From: Pseudotabrizicola formosa
GTDB lineage: Bacteria; Pseudomonadota; Alphaproteobacteria; Rhodobacterales; Rhodobacteraceae
Direction: 5' to 3'
Assembly (NCBI RefSeq): GCF_002900965.1
Contig: NZ_PJOM01000006.1
Span: forward strand, 43,509 to 107,508
DNA: 64,000 nt
Under the pieces are notes generated by a model. The model did no database searches and was not told where the DNA came from. It worked only from the letters and a program-made list of their open reading frames with translations. The translations under genes and the position numbers were made by a program. This document shows, in pieces, positions 1-7,807 of this stretch (its first letter is position 1; each line of letters opens with the position of its first letter).

Positions 1-133
1 CAGTCGAGCCGAGAATGTTCAACCCGTCGCAGCCATGGGACAACGCCCACCGGGCGTGTTCCAGAAAGGCCGCCTTAAGTGGCCGACCCTGTGCATCGAT
101 CGGCGTCGGAACAGCAGCGATAATCCCTTGCAT
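1..133 (-). CDS. DapA-like aldolase/dehydratase, N-terminal part only
   Basis: The gene runs off the left edge and only about 44 residues are visible. They begin MQGIIAAVPTPIDAQGRP and reach GLNILGST, the start of the dihydrodipicolinate synthase/N-acetylneuraminate lyase signature (G-[ST]-[TA]-G-E), so this is a class I (Schiff-base) aldolase-family protein. Two ATG codons are adjacent (133 and 136). The AGGAG ribosome site sits at better distance from 133. It is the last visible gene of the catabolic operon, 11 bp after the ferredoxin gene. Members act on pyruvate-derived keto acids; the actual substrate cannot be read from this fragment. Confidence 0.8.
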   Translation of the reverse strand, partial: MQGIIAAVPTPIDAQGRPLKAAFLEHARWALSHGCDGLNILGST

Positions 134-144
134 CATTCTCTCCT

Positions 145-486
145 TCAGGTTTTGTGCGGAGCCAGACTGGACGGTGCCGGCAGGTCTGGGTGATCCCTGC
201 GCGGCGCCATGCCGCGCGACCATCCGCCCGGCTCTTCGATGATCCCTGTGTCGTTCATGAAGACCTCACGGTTAATGCGGGCGAAGACCTCATTGTCGGC
301 ATCAAGTTCGTCTTCGTAGCGAATTGCATCGACCGGACAGATGCTTTCACACATCCCACACTCAATGCATTCAGTGGGGTGGATGTAGAACATCCGCTCG
401 CCCTCATAGATGCAGTCGACTGGACATGATGTCGTGCAGATCCCGTCCTTGACGTCGATGCACTGGCTTTGGATAACAAGCGTCAT
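145..486 (-). CDS. fdxA: 7Fe ferredoxin (FdxA type)
   Basis: This is a 113-residue cytoplasmic electron carrier. Cys9-x7-Cys17-x3-Cys21-Pro is the spacing of a [3Fe-4S] site, and Cys40-x2-Cys43-x2-Cys46-x3-Cys50-Pro is a [4Fe-4S] site. The intervening YEGERMFYIHPTEC segment is typical of the FdxA/FdxC family of Mycobacterium and Alphaproteobacteria. The last 35 residues (GGWSRGMAPRR onward) are not part of the fold and look like a low-complexity tail. It lies 10 bp downstream of the crotonase gene, so it is probably co-transcribed and may pass electrons to or from the FAD enzyme of the operon; that partnership is inference. Confidence 0.88.
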   Translation of the reverse strand: MTLVIQSQCIDVKDGICTTSCPVDCIYEGERMFYIHPTECIECGMCESICPVDAIRYEDELDADNEVFARINREVFMNDTGIIEEPGGWSRGMAPRRDHPDLPAPSSLAPHKT

Positions 487-496
487 GGATGCCCCA

Positions 497-1273
497 CTAA
501 CGTCCTCGCCAGACAGGCGGGCGCTTTTCGCGGAATGCGGCGACCCCTTCGAGGGAATCCTCGGACTGCAACGCCGCGATCAGCGCAGGGCGGCGCAGGT
601 CACGTGCCTCTTGCGGGTCCAGATGGGCGGTGGCGCGGATCGTATCCTTGATGGCGGCAACAGAGAGCGGCGCGCAGGACAGGATGTCGGCAACCCAGGC
701 ATCGACCTCGGCATCCAACTGGTCAGGCGGCACAACTGTATTGACCAACCCCAGCCGTGCCGCATCCTCGGCCGACAACATCCGTCCCGTCATCATCAGC
801 CCGGCTGCAATGTTGCGCGGGATCAGGCGTTGAAGCGCAACCATGCCACCATCTAGCGGCAAGCGTCCCACCTTTGCTTCGGGCAGGCCGAACCGGGCCG
901 TGGTTGACGCGATCACGATATCGGCGCCCAGCACCATCTCGAACCCGCCCCCCAACGCCAGCCCATTGACGCGGGCGATGACCGGCACGGTCAGACTTTG
1001 CCGAAGCGCGATGCCACCAAAGCCGTCAGGATTGGCCGCAGCCCAGTATTCCAGCCCGCTAAGCCCAGCGTCCGCCTTCATGTCGGCACCGGCACTAAAG
1101 GCGCGATCTCCCGCGCCGGTCAGCACCACGCAGCGGATGTCGTCGCGCACCTCGATCTCGGCCCAGATGCGGCACAGCTCGGCATCGGTCGCCGCATCAA
1201 CAGCATTCATCCGCTCAGGCCGGTCAATGGTGACCCGGGCCACGTGCTCCGCGACGGTAAAGCGGACAGTCAT
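497..1273 (-). CDS. enoyl-CoA hydratase/isomerase (crotonase) family protein
   Basis: The protein is 258 residues, the normal length of the family. The oxyanion-hole segments are present: FSAGADMKAD near residue 60 and GLALGGGFEMVLGADIVIAS near 105. GLPEAKVGRLPLDGG near 128 provides one acidic residue. The product should hydrate, isomerise or otherwise process an acyl-CoA. Its ATG overlaps the stop of the CoA-transferase gene by 4 bp (ATGA), so the two are translationally coupled and the CoA-transferase probably supplies its thioester substrate. Specificity within the superfamily cannot be assigned from sequence alone. Confidence 0.9.
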   Translation of the reverse strand: MTVRFTVAEHVARVTIDRPERMNAVDAATDAELCRIWAEIEVRDDIRCVVLTGAGDRAFSAGADMKADAGLSGLEYWAAANPDGFGGIALRQSLTVPVIARVNGLALGGGFEMVLGADIVIASTTARFGLPEAKVGRLPLDGGMVALQRLIPRNIAAGLMMTGRMLSAEDAARLGLVNTVVPPDQLDAEVDAWVADILSCAPLSVAAIKDTIRATAHLDPQEARDLRRPALIAALQSEDSLEGVAAFREKRPPVWRGR

Positions 1274-2439
1274 ACGGCTTCCTTTCGCGCATGGGCAGTC
1301 AGGCCAAATTCGCGGATGACCTCTTGGGTGTGCTGCCCCAGACGTGGCGGCATGTGGCGGACCACAACCGGCGCGTCGCTGAGATGGACCGGTGAGCCGA
1401 CAAGCGTAACCGCCCCCAAGATCGGGTGGTCGATATCGACCAGCATGCCATTGGCCACGGTCTGCGGGTCATCCAAAGCCTCGCCCAAAGACCGGACCGG
1501 GGCGCAGAGCAAGTCCTGCGCTTCCAGTCGTGTTATCCAGTGAGCTGTGGTGTTTGTGGCGAAAGCATCGCGGAAGCGACCCTGTAAATAGGCCTTGTTC
1601 ACGCGCTGCACCGACAGGTTAGGATAGTCGGGAGAAAGGTCCTCAATCTGAAGCGCAGCGCAGATGTCGCGCAGCGGATGCTGCTTGAAGGCACCGACAA
1701 CCACGACCGCCCCATCCGATGTGTCAAATACCCCGGTCAGTGGCATGGCGGCCCAATTCAGCACCTCGCGGTGTTTGGACCATTGTGCGGCCTCCTGCAT
1801 CTGCATAGCAATCATCGAGTCATACAGCGACACGCCGACCTTCTGGCCCCGCCCCGTCTTGTGTCGGGCCAGCAGCGCGGCAAGAATGCCCTGCACCAGA
1901 TGCATGCCCGCGGTATAGTCGCACAGCGTGGTCGGATAGATCGACTTTGGCACTGCCGGGTCCTGGGTCTTTTCCATCACCCCGGTCATGGCCTGCGCCA
2001 GCACGTCCTGCCCGCCCTTGTGGGAATAGGGGCCGACTTCGCCAAAGCCGGTTCCTGAGGCACAGATGATGGCTGGATTGATCTTTGCCAGCGTCTCGTA
2101 GTCAAAGCCCAGACGCTTCATCACGCCGGCGCGGAAATTGTCGACAACCACGTCAGACTGGGCAACCAGATCATAGATCATCTGACGTCCGGCTTCGGAC
2201 TTGGTATTAATCTCGACCGAGCGCTTGTTGCGGTTCAGCGAGGCAAAGACGGCATTGTTCATTGCCTCCTCGCTGGTCTCGCCGAAAAAGTTGCGCGACA
2301 GGTCACCCTCTCCCGGCCGTTCGATCTTGATCACATCGGCACCGAAGTCGGCCAGCATCTGCGTGGCACAAGGGCCCATCATCACCTGGGTGAAATCGAG
2401 GACGCGGATGCCCCCGAGCGGAAGGTTCAGTGTCGTCAT
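1270..2439 (-). CDS. family III (CaiB/BaiF) acyl-CoA transferase
   Basis: The protein is 389 residues. The start GIRVLDFTQVMMGPCATQML, then ADVIKIERPGEGD and NRNKRSVEINTKSEAG, are hallmarks of class III CoA-transferases such as formyl-CoA transferase and CaiB. The likely catalytic aspartate is in GGQDVLAQAMTG near residue 145. These enzymes move CoA between carboxylic acids, and this one would activate the imported substrate. An AAGGGA ribosome site precedes the ATG. It is 13 bp after the FAD oxidoreductase gene and overlaps the crotonase gene. The acceptor acid is unknown. Confidence 0.92.
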   Translation of the reverse strand: MTTLNLPLGGIRVLDFTQVMMGPCATQMLADFGADVIKIERPGEGDLSRNFFGETSEEAMNNAVFASLNRNKRSVEINTKSEAGRQMIYDLVAQSDVVVDNFRAGVMKRLGFDYETLAKINPAIICASGTGFGEVGPYSHKGGQDVLAQAMTGVMEKTQDPAVPKSIYPTTLCDYTAGMHLVQGILAALLARHKTGRGQKVGVSLYDSMIAMQMQEAAQWSKHREVLNWAAMPLTGVFDTSDGAVVVVGAFKQHPLRDICAALQIEDLSPDYPNLSVQRVNKAYLQGRFRDAFATNTTAHWITRLEAQDLLCAPVRSLGEALDDPQTVANGMLVDIDHPILGAVTLVGSPVHLSDAPVVVRHMPPRLGQHTQEVIREFGLTAHARKEAV

Positions 2440-2452
2440 GGTGGTCCCTTTC

Positions 2453-3817
2453 TCAGGCAGCTGCCGTTGCTTCGATCAGCGCGTTGGCCGATGGCACATC
2501 GCCCGGATCAGCCCCCTGCGCGCGCATCTGTTTCTGGATCGCCGAGACATCGACATCGCGCAGCGCGCAGTTTGCCTCCAACGCCTTGACCACAGCCACA
2601 CCCGCTGCTTCGCCCTGCGCCATACAGGGCGGGATCTCCCGAGACTGCTTTTGTGCTTCGCTTTCAACCGAGTAGTGGCGGCCCGCGACGATCAGGTTGT
2701 CGATGCCCTTGGGCAGCAGCGCCCGATACGGCGTGTAATAATCGCGCCCCCGGCACACAGAGTCCGAGAAATGGCGGCGCTTTTTCACGTCCTCCTTGGT
2801 CACCACGTATTCGCCCTGCAGCAACCGTGTCTGGCGAATGCCCAACTGTTCCGCCCCGCCCAACATTCTGGCGTTCTCAAAGCCGGGCAGGTTCGCGCGG
2901 GCGAACTCCAGCAGCGCCATCATCCGGCGGCGGCCCTCGACTTCGGCGGCAACCATATGCTCGGGCGACATGCCGTCATAGCCGGGCATGTGCGGGCAGT
3001 TGCACCACACTACGCCGGGCAGCGGTGTCTTGAGCCACCACATGCCCCAGGCTCCGCCGATGACCCGCCGGGCCTGACGGTCCAGCGCCTTGTATTCATC
3101 GGGGTGCTGATATTCGAAAGCTTCCGCCTTGTCGGTATCCACATCCATCAGGCGAAAGACGGTGGTGACGATGAACTGTCCGGTTGCGAAAGATGCCCCG
3201 GCAGACGCCGCCACATCCAGATCGCCCGAGGCGTCCACCACCATGCGCGCCCGGATCGCCTGACGACCCAGCTTGGTCTGAACGATCACGCCGGTAACGC
3301 GATTGTCCTCGACCAGCGCTTCCGAAAACCAGCTGTGGGTCCGAAGCTCGATCCCGGCATCCACCACCAGATCCAGACTGACGCGCTTCCAGACATCGGG
3401 ATCAAACGCCACGGCGTGAATGATCGGCTGCGGCATCCCCTGCTTGTGAAAGTCGATGCAGCCCCAGCGCGACCACTTCTGCCACATCTCCCAGTTGGTC
3501 AGGCAATCCTGCGGTGGCGGGAAGACGGCACCGTCCTGACGCTGCATCCGGTCGACGAACTCGCTGACTATGCCAGTGGTGACGATCTCGGACCCGTCGT
3601 TCACCATGTCGTCCAGCACCAGCACCATCCCACCCGAGGCCATTCCGCCCAGATGGTGATAACGCTCGATCAGCGTCACCCTTGCGCCATTCCGCGCAGC
3701 CGATACGGCGGCTGACAGGCCCGCCGGCCCGGCCCCGATCACCACGACATCGGTATCGCTGACGACGGGCACCTGTTCGGATCTTGTGGTCAGAAACTCT
3801 CTGTTTCGTTCGGTCAT
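2453..3817 (-). CDS. FAD-dependent oxidoreductase (FAD_oxidored family)
   Basis: The protein is 454 residues with a Rossmann FAD site at residues 25-45 (VVIGAGPAGLSAAVSAARNG, then an acidic strand end at TLIER) and a second FAD segment near 395 (NLIVAGRHYSVESEAQ). The layout matches the FAD_oxidored family, which oxidises small organic molecules and often acts in catabolic operons. A strong GGAGGAG ribosome site lies 9 nt before the ATG. No signal peptide is visible, so it acts in the cytoplasm. It stands 78 bp after the ABC permease gene and leads the enzymatic part of the operon. The substrate is not known. Confidence 0.85.
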   Translation of the reverse strand: MTERNREFLTTRSEQVPVVSDTDVVVIGAGPAGLSAAVSAARNGARVTLIERYHHLGGMASGGMVLVLDDMVNDGSEIVTTGIVSEFVDRMQRQDGAVFPPPQDCLTNWEMWQKWSRWGCIDFHKQGMPQPIIHAVAFDPDVWKRVSLDLVVDAGIELRTHSWFSEALVEDNRVTGVIVQTKLGRQAIRARMVVDASGDLDVAASAGASFATGQFIVTTVFRLMDVDTDKAEAFEYQHPDEYKALDRQARRVIGGAWGMWWLKTPLPGVVWCNCPHMPGYDGMSPEHMVAAEVEGRRRMMALLEFARANLPGFENARMLGGAEQLGIRQTRLLQGEYVVTKEDVKKRRHFSDSVCRGRDYYTPYRALLPKGIDNLIVAGRHYSVESEAQKQSREIPPCMAQGEAAGVAVVKALEANCALRDVDVSAIQKQMRAQGADPGDVPSANALIEATAAA

Positions 3818-3895
3818 TTTGACAAACTCCTCCTGTCACGCCAAGGCTGTGTCAGCCTGTGGCGTCGGTTTTCTGTTGTTTTAAAGGGTGTTAGA

Positions 3896-4699
3896 TCACC
3901 AGCGGACGATGCGGCGCTCGGTCAGACTTACCAAGGCGAACAGCAGCACCGAAAGGCCCGACGACATCAGAACAGTCGCGTAGAGCAGCGGCGAATTGAA
4001 GTTGAAGGTCGCGTCGATGATCAGCGCGCCCAAGCCCCGGTCAGCGCCCACCCATTCGCCCACAATCGCGCCAATAACGCAGGTCGTGGCCGATATCTTG
4101 AGCGCCGAGAACAGGAATGGTAGCGAGGACGGAAGGCGCATCTTCCAGAAGACCTCGGATTTTGAGGCCGACAGAATTCGCGCCAGTTCCAGAGTCTGAG
4201 GGCTAACGGCTTGTAGGCCCCGAACCATGTTTACCAGCGTCGGGAAAAAGCAGATCAGCGCGGCAATCACTACCTTGGCCGTCATGCCGGGCCCAAAGAT
4301 CAGAACAAGGATCGGCGCGATGGCAAGGATCGGGATCGTGTTGACGAAGACGGCGATCGGGAAGAACGCGCGCTCGACGTTGCGGGAATGGACAAAGGCA
4401 ACGGCGATTAGAATCGCGGCAAGGTTTCCGACCACAAAACCCGCCACACTTTCAAAAAAAGTCGGCCAGAAGTTCTGCATCAGCAGCGGGAACTTATCTA
4501 CAAAGGTGGCCGCTACGTCCGACGGCGCCGGGGCGATGTAAGTCGGAACGCCAAAACCCTTCACCCCCACCTGCCACAGCGCCACTAGCGCCGCGGCAGT
4601 GGCGATCGGCACGATCACCGATGTCACCTTCTGCCTACGGGCGGTATTCCGGGCCTGAATCAGAAGATCGGTAGTCAAAACGGTTTCCACGACAGCCAT
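3896..4699 (-). CDS. ABC transporter permease (SsuC/TauC type)
   Basis: The protein is about 267 residues with six predicted hydrophobic segments. The EAA-type cytoplasmic loop is in ELARILSASKSEVFWKMRLP near residue 180. The family imports sulfonates, taurine, nitrate or thiamine precursors. I chose the ATG at 4699 because it overlaps the stop of the ATPase gene (TGATG) with GGAGAC upstream; a TTG six bases earlier is the alternative. It pairs with the ATPase and the binding protein immediately upstream. Confidence 0.9.
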   Translation of the reverse strand: MAVVETVLTTDLLIQARNTARRQKVTSVIVPIATAAALVALWQVGVKGFGVPTYIAPAPSDVAATFVDKFPLLMQNFWPTFFESVAGFVVGNLAAILIAVAFVHSRNVERAFFPIAVFVNTIPILAIAPILVLIFGPGMTAKVVIAALICFFPTLVNMVRGLQAVSPQTLELARILSASKSEVFWKMRLPSSLPFLFSALKISATTCVIGAIVGEWVGADRGLGALIIDATFNFNSPLLYATVLMSSGLSVLLFALVSLTERRIVRW

Positions 4700-5517
4700 C
4701 AGCAAGTCTCCAGAAGTTCGCGAAGATACGCACAGTGACGGGTGAAGTCCGACGTATCGCGCAGCTTCATCTCGCGCGGCTCTGGAAGCTCGATATCGAC
4801 GACCTCCCGTAGCCGGCCGGGGTTGGCGCTCAGCATGATCACCTTCTGCCCCAGGAACACCGCCTCGGAGATGGAATGGGTGACGAACAGGATCGTTGTG
4901 CCCGTTTCGCGCCAGATCTCCAGCAACTGAAGGTTCAGACGGTCGCGGGTCATTTCATCCAAGGCACCAAAGGGTTCATCCATTAGCAGCAGCTTGGGCT
5001 GGCATAGCAATGCGCGCGCAATGGCGACCCGTTGACGCATGCCGCCCGACAGTTCGTGCGGCAAAGCATTTTCCCGACCCTTAAGACCGACGAGTTCCAG
5101 CAACTCGCGCGGGTTACGCGGGCCAACCGGAATCCGAACATTGCGTTTGCGTCCGATCTCAAGTGGCAACTCGACATTTTCCAGCGCCGTCCGCCATGGC
5201 AATAGCGCCGCATCCTGGAACACAAATGCGAACTCCCGTGCCAGCCGCGCCTCTTCGGTGGACTTCCCAAAAACACAAACCTCACCACTGGCAGCCGGGA
5301 TCAGGTCCGAGACCAGCCGCAGCAAGGTTGACTTGCCACATCCTGAAGGGCCGAGGATTGTGTAGAAGGCGCCCGCCTCGATCTCCAGGTCAAGGTGTTC
5401 GATGGCAGTGTAAGTGCCGAACCGCACCGTTGCACCACTCAGTTTTGCGGCGGGCAGGTCTCGAGTGGCGACGGGTTGACCCACCAATGTTTCCTTGGAT
5501 TCCATCATCCCGCTCAC
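4699..5517 (-). CDS. ABC transporter ATP-binding protein (SsuB/TauB type)
   Basis: The protein has Walker A GPSGCGKST near residue 57, the signature LSGGMRQRVAIARAL near 155, Walker B LLLMDEPFGALDE near 178 and the H-loop FVTHS near 212. The first in-frame start is GTG at 5517, overlapping the stop of the binding-protein gene by 4 bp (GTGA); ATG codons at 5508 and 5505 are possible alternatives. It drives import together with the permease encoded immediately downstream. Confidence 0.92.
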   Translation of the reverse strand: MSGMMESKETLVGQPVATRDLPAAKLSGATVRFGTYTAIEHLDLEIEAGAFYTILGPSGCGKSTLLRLVSDLIPAASGEVCVFGKSTEEARLAREFAFVFQDAALLPWRTALENVELPLEIGRKRNVRIPVGPRNPRELLELVGLKGRENALPHELSGGMRQRVAIARALLCQPKLLLMDEPFGALDEMTRDRLNLQLLEIWRETGTTILFVTHSISEAVFLGQKVIMLSANPGRLREVVDIELPEPREMKLRDTSDFTRHCAYLRELLETC

Positions 5518-6551
5518 CCGTAAACCGGCCGCGCATCGGCGATCTCGTCCAACACCGACAATGTCATGACGTCATCCACCGCAGGGGTGCCAGCCTCGAA
5601 CTGGCCAAGGCGGTCATAGATGTCGATCTGTGCCTGCCAGTTATCACGGCTCATTGCGCCCCAGCCCTGTTCACGCGTGGTTTCGTTGAAGCTGTATGCG
5701 ACAACCGCATCGACCGCAGACAGTTCCGCGTCCCTGTCAAGATTGGGATAACGCGAAACAAGGATATCGACCGCCTCTTCGCGGTTGTCATGCACCCATC
5801 CCCAGCCCCGCGCGATGGCGCGCAGCATGCCCTGAACCTGCTCGGGATTCTCTTGGAGCAAACGATCATTGACATAGTAGGGGTTGGCGTAAAGCTGTAT
5901 CCCGGCATCCCACAATGACATGTCCACCCGGTCAGGCCCCAATACCGACAGAGCGCTGACGTTCGTCTTCCAGCCAGTCACCACGTCGGCCTGCCCCGTC
6001 AACAGCGGTGACATGTCCGCTCCCATGACAAGAACCTCGACCTGATCTTCAGCGATGTCATTGGCGGCGAGCAGTGCCTGCAGCAAGATCCGCGCGGTGC
6101 CATTCGTAGCGACGGTCTTGCCAATCAGATCCTTGGGCTCCCGGACTGGGTTCTTCTCCAGCGAAAAATAGGTGAAGGGATGCTGCTGATATCCCGCCGC
6201 GATGCATTTGATGGGCATCCCCTGGGACCGCGCCAACATCAGCGACGGGCTGGAACTGATCGAACCGATATGAGCCCGCCCCGACGCGATCGAAGCAACA
6301 CCGTCCACGTTCGGGCCACCGGCCACCACCTCCAAGGCCAGACCTTCTTCCGCAAAATAGCCCTTCGCGTCGGCGGCCAGCTCTCCTAGGATGCCATTCC
6401 CTGCAAGCCAGCCGAGCTGCAACTTGACGGTGTGCGTATCAGCAGCCCAGGCCTTTTCGATTCCGATATTGGTTCCGGCCAGGGCGGCACCAAAGGCAGT
6501 CATGCCCCGCAATAAACTGCGGCGATCGAGCTTCATCTTGTCTTGCGTCAT
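5514..6551 (-). CDS. ABC transporter substrate-binding protein (NMT1/SsuA-like), Tat-exported
   Basis: The protein is 345 residues. The N-terminus carries a twin-arginine signal (DRRSLLRG followed by a hydrophobic stretch and AWAAD cleavage site near residue 35), so it is probably folded before export to the periplasm. The mature part has the NMT1/THI5-like pattern (LQLGWLAGNGILGELAADAK; VAGGPNVDGVASIASGRAHI) found in binding proteins for sulfonates, aromatic acids and pyrimidine precursors. AGGAGAG precedes the ATG. It is the first gene of the operon and probably fixes the transported compound. The ligand cannot be assigned. Confidence 0.9.
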   Translation of the reverse strand: MTQDKMKLDRRSLLRGMTAFGAALAGTNIGIEKAWAADTHTVKLQLGWLAGNGILGELAADAKGYFAEEGLALEVVAGGPNVDGVASIASGRAHIGSISSSPSLMLARSQGMPIKCIAAGYQQHPFTYFSLEKNPVREPKDLIGKTVATNGTARILLQALLAANDIAEDQVEVLVMGADMSPLLTGQADVVTGWKTNVSALSVLGPDRVDMSLWDAGIQLYANPYYVNDRLLQENPEQVQGMLRAIARGWGWVHDNREEAVDILVSRYPNLDRDAELSAVDAVVAYSFNETTREQGWGAMSRDNWQAQIDIYDRLGQFEAGTPAVDDVMTLSVLDEIADARPVYG

Positions 6552-6653
6552 TTTCGTCTCTCCTGATGGTGGGAAAGTGGTCCTTGTTTCGACCTTGTTG
6601 AACTGACTTTACCGTTGCGCGGGCGGTGCAGGTAGAACTAAGTTCAGCCAACA

Positions 6654-6674
6654 GTGGTGCAGAAAATGCACCAC
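6654..6674. promoter_or_regulatory. palindromic LysR-type binding site between the divergent ABC operon and lysR gene
   Basis: GTGGTGCA and TGCACCAC form a perfect 8-bp inverted repeat with a GAAAA spacer. The core at 6658-6670 fits the T-N11-A LysR box. It lies 24 bp before the regulator start and about 100 bp before the transporter operon start. This is the expected place for autoregulation and activation of the operon. Confidence 0.65.
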
Positions 6675-6697
6675 CCCCTTTGGGACGTGGGGATAGG

Positions 6698-7603
6698 ATG
6701 CATTCTAGTTTCCTGAAATACTTCGATGAGGTCGCTCGCCAGCGTTCGATCCGCAAGGCGGCCCAGCTGCTGAATGTTTCTTCGACCTCAGTCAATCGCA
6801 AGATCCTTAGCGTCGAAGAAAGGCTTGGCGTGGCGATTTTCGACCGGACACCAGAGGGCGTGGAGTTGACCGCCGTGGGTGCGATCCTGTTGGAACACTG
6901 CCGCACTGTGCTGCACGACTTTGAGCGCACCAAGATTTTGATCGACGACATGCGCGACCTGCGCACCGGGCACATAAACATCCACACCATCGATTCTATC
7001 GCGATTGGATGCCTTCCGCGCGCAATGAACGAATTTGGAAAGATTTATCCTGACATTTCGATTTCGGTGACAACTTCACAGCCTGAGGATGCCGTGCAGG
7101 CCGTGGCCAGCGGCACCGCTGAAATCGGCATTGCCTTTACCTTCTCGGACCAACCAGGTGTCCGGCTGCTGTCCGAGAAATCTGCTCCGTTCGGTGTCAT
7201 TGTGCGGCCGGACCACCCACTTTCCGGCCGGACCAGCGTCACAATCACCGACATAGCGGCCTACAGATTGGTCCGAACAATAGATGCCCGCGGCGGCAAT
7301 TCGATTATAGATCACGCGATCACGACGCTGGTAACTCCGCTATCGACCCATATCTTCACAAACACGCTTTCGCTGGCAAAGCAGATGATCATGTGCGGTC
7401 ATGGTATAGGTCTTTATACAAAAATCGGCTTCTACGATGACATCGAGGTTGGCCAACTGTGCTTCGTGCCATTGATTCAAGAAACACTGGTCAACATCCG
7501 CGTAGGAATATTTGTCTCTGCATCCAGCGCAATAGATCCAGCAAAGCGTTTAATGTGCGACGCAATTGCTCGGGAAATGTCGAGCATGCGCCTCGATTCC
7601 TAA
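6698..7603 (+). CDS. LysR-family transcriptional regulator
   Basis: The protein is 301 residues from the ATG at 6698. The N-terminal winged HTH (residues 1-60, FDEVARQRSIRKAAQLLNVS then SSTSVNRKI) is followed by a periplasmic-binding-like effector domain. An in-frame GTG or similar start upstream at 6626 would add 24 poor-quality residues and cover the palindromic operator, so it was rejected. GTGGGGATAGG lies just before the chosen ATG. It is divergent from the ABC/CoA-transferase operon and most likely controls it in response to the imported compound. The HTH retains standard LysR spacing although the sequence is a divergent member. Confidence 0.9.
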   Translation: MHSSFLKYFDEVARQRSIRKAAQLLNVSSTSVNRKILSVEERLGVAIFDRTPEGVELTAVGAILLEHCRTVLHDFERTKILIDDMRDLRTGHINIHTIDSIAIGCLPRAMNEFGKIYPDISISVTTSQPEDAVQAVASGTAEIGIAFTFSDQPGVRLLSEKSAPFGVIVRPDHPLSGRTSVTITDIAAYRLVRTIDARGGNSIIDHAITTLVTPLSTHIFTNTLSLAKQMIMCGHGIGLYTKIGFYDDIEVGQLCFVPLIQETLVNIRVGIFVSASSAIDPAKRLMCDAIAREMSSMRLDS

Positions 7604-7807
7604 CCCCTTGGGACTGAAGCTTGCGGGATTGGTCTGATTTTCTGCACGACGGAGATGACCGAAGCAATTGCCCTCAGTCAGGCTGGAAACATTTTGGGAA
7701 AGTCTGCGCGACCGCTCCGCCGATACCTGGCTCCGGTATCAAAGACTGAGCGTGAGGGGGCGCTGGATCGGGGATACCCATCGCCGCGAACCGCCGAAAA
7801 CACCCGC

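Noticed and set aside
2201..3715. 504-codon plus-strand open frame over the FAD oxidoreductase gene
   Set aside because: Antisense shadow of a real gene; low-complexity His/Arg-rich translation.
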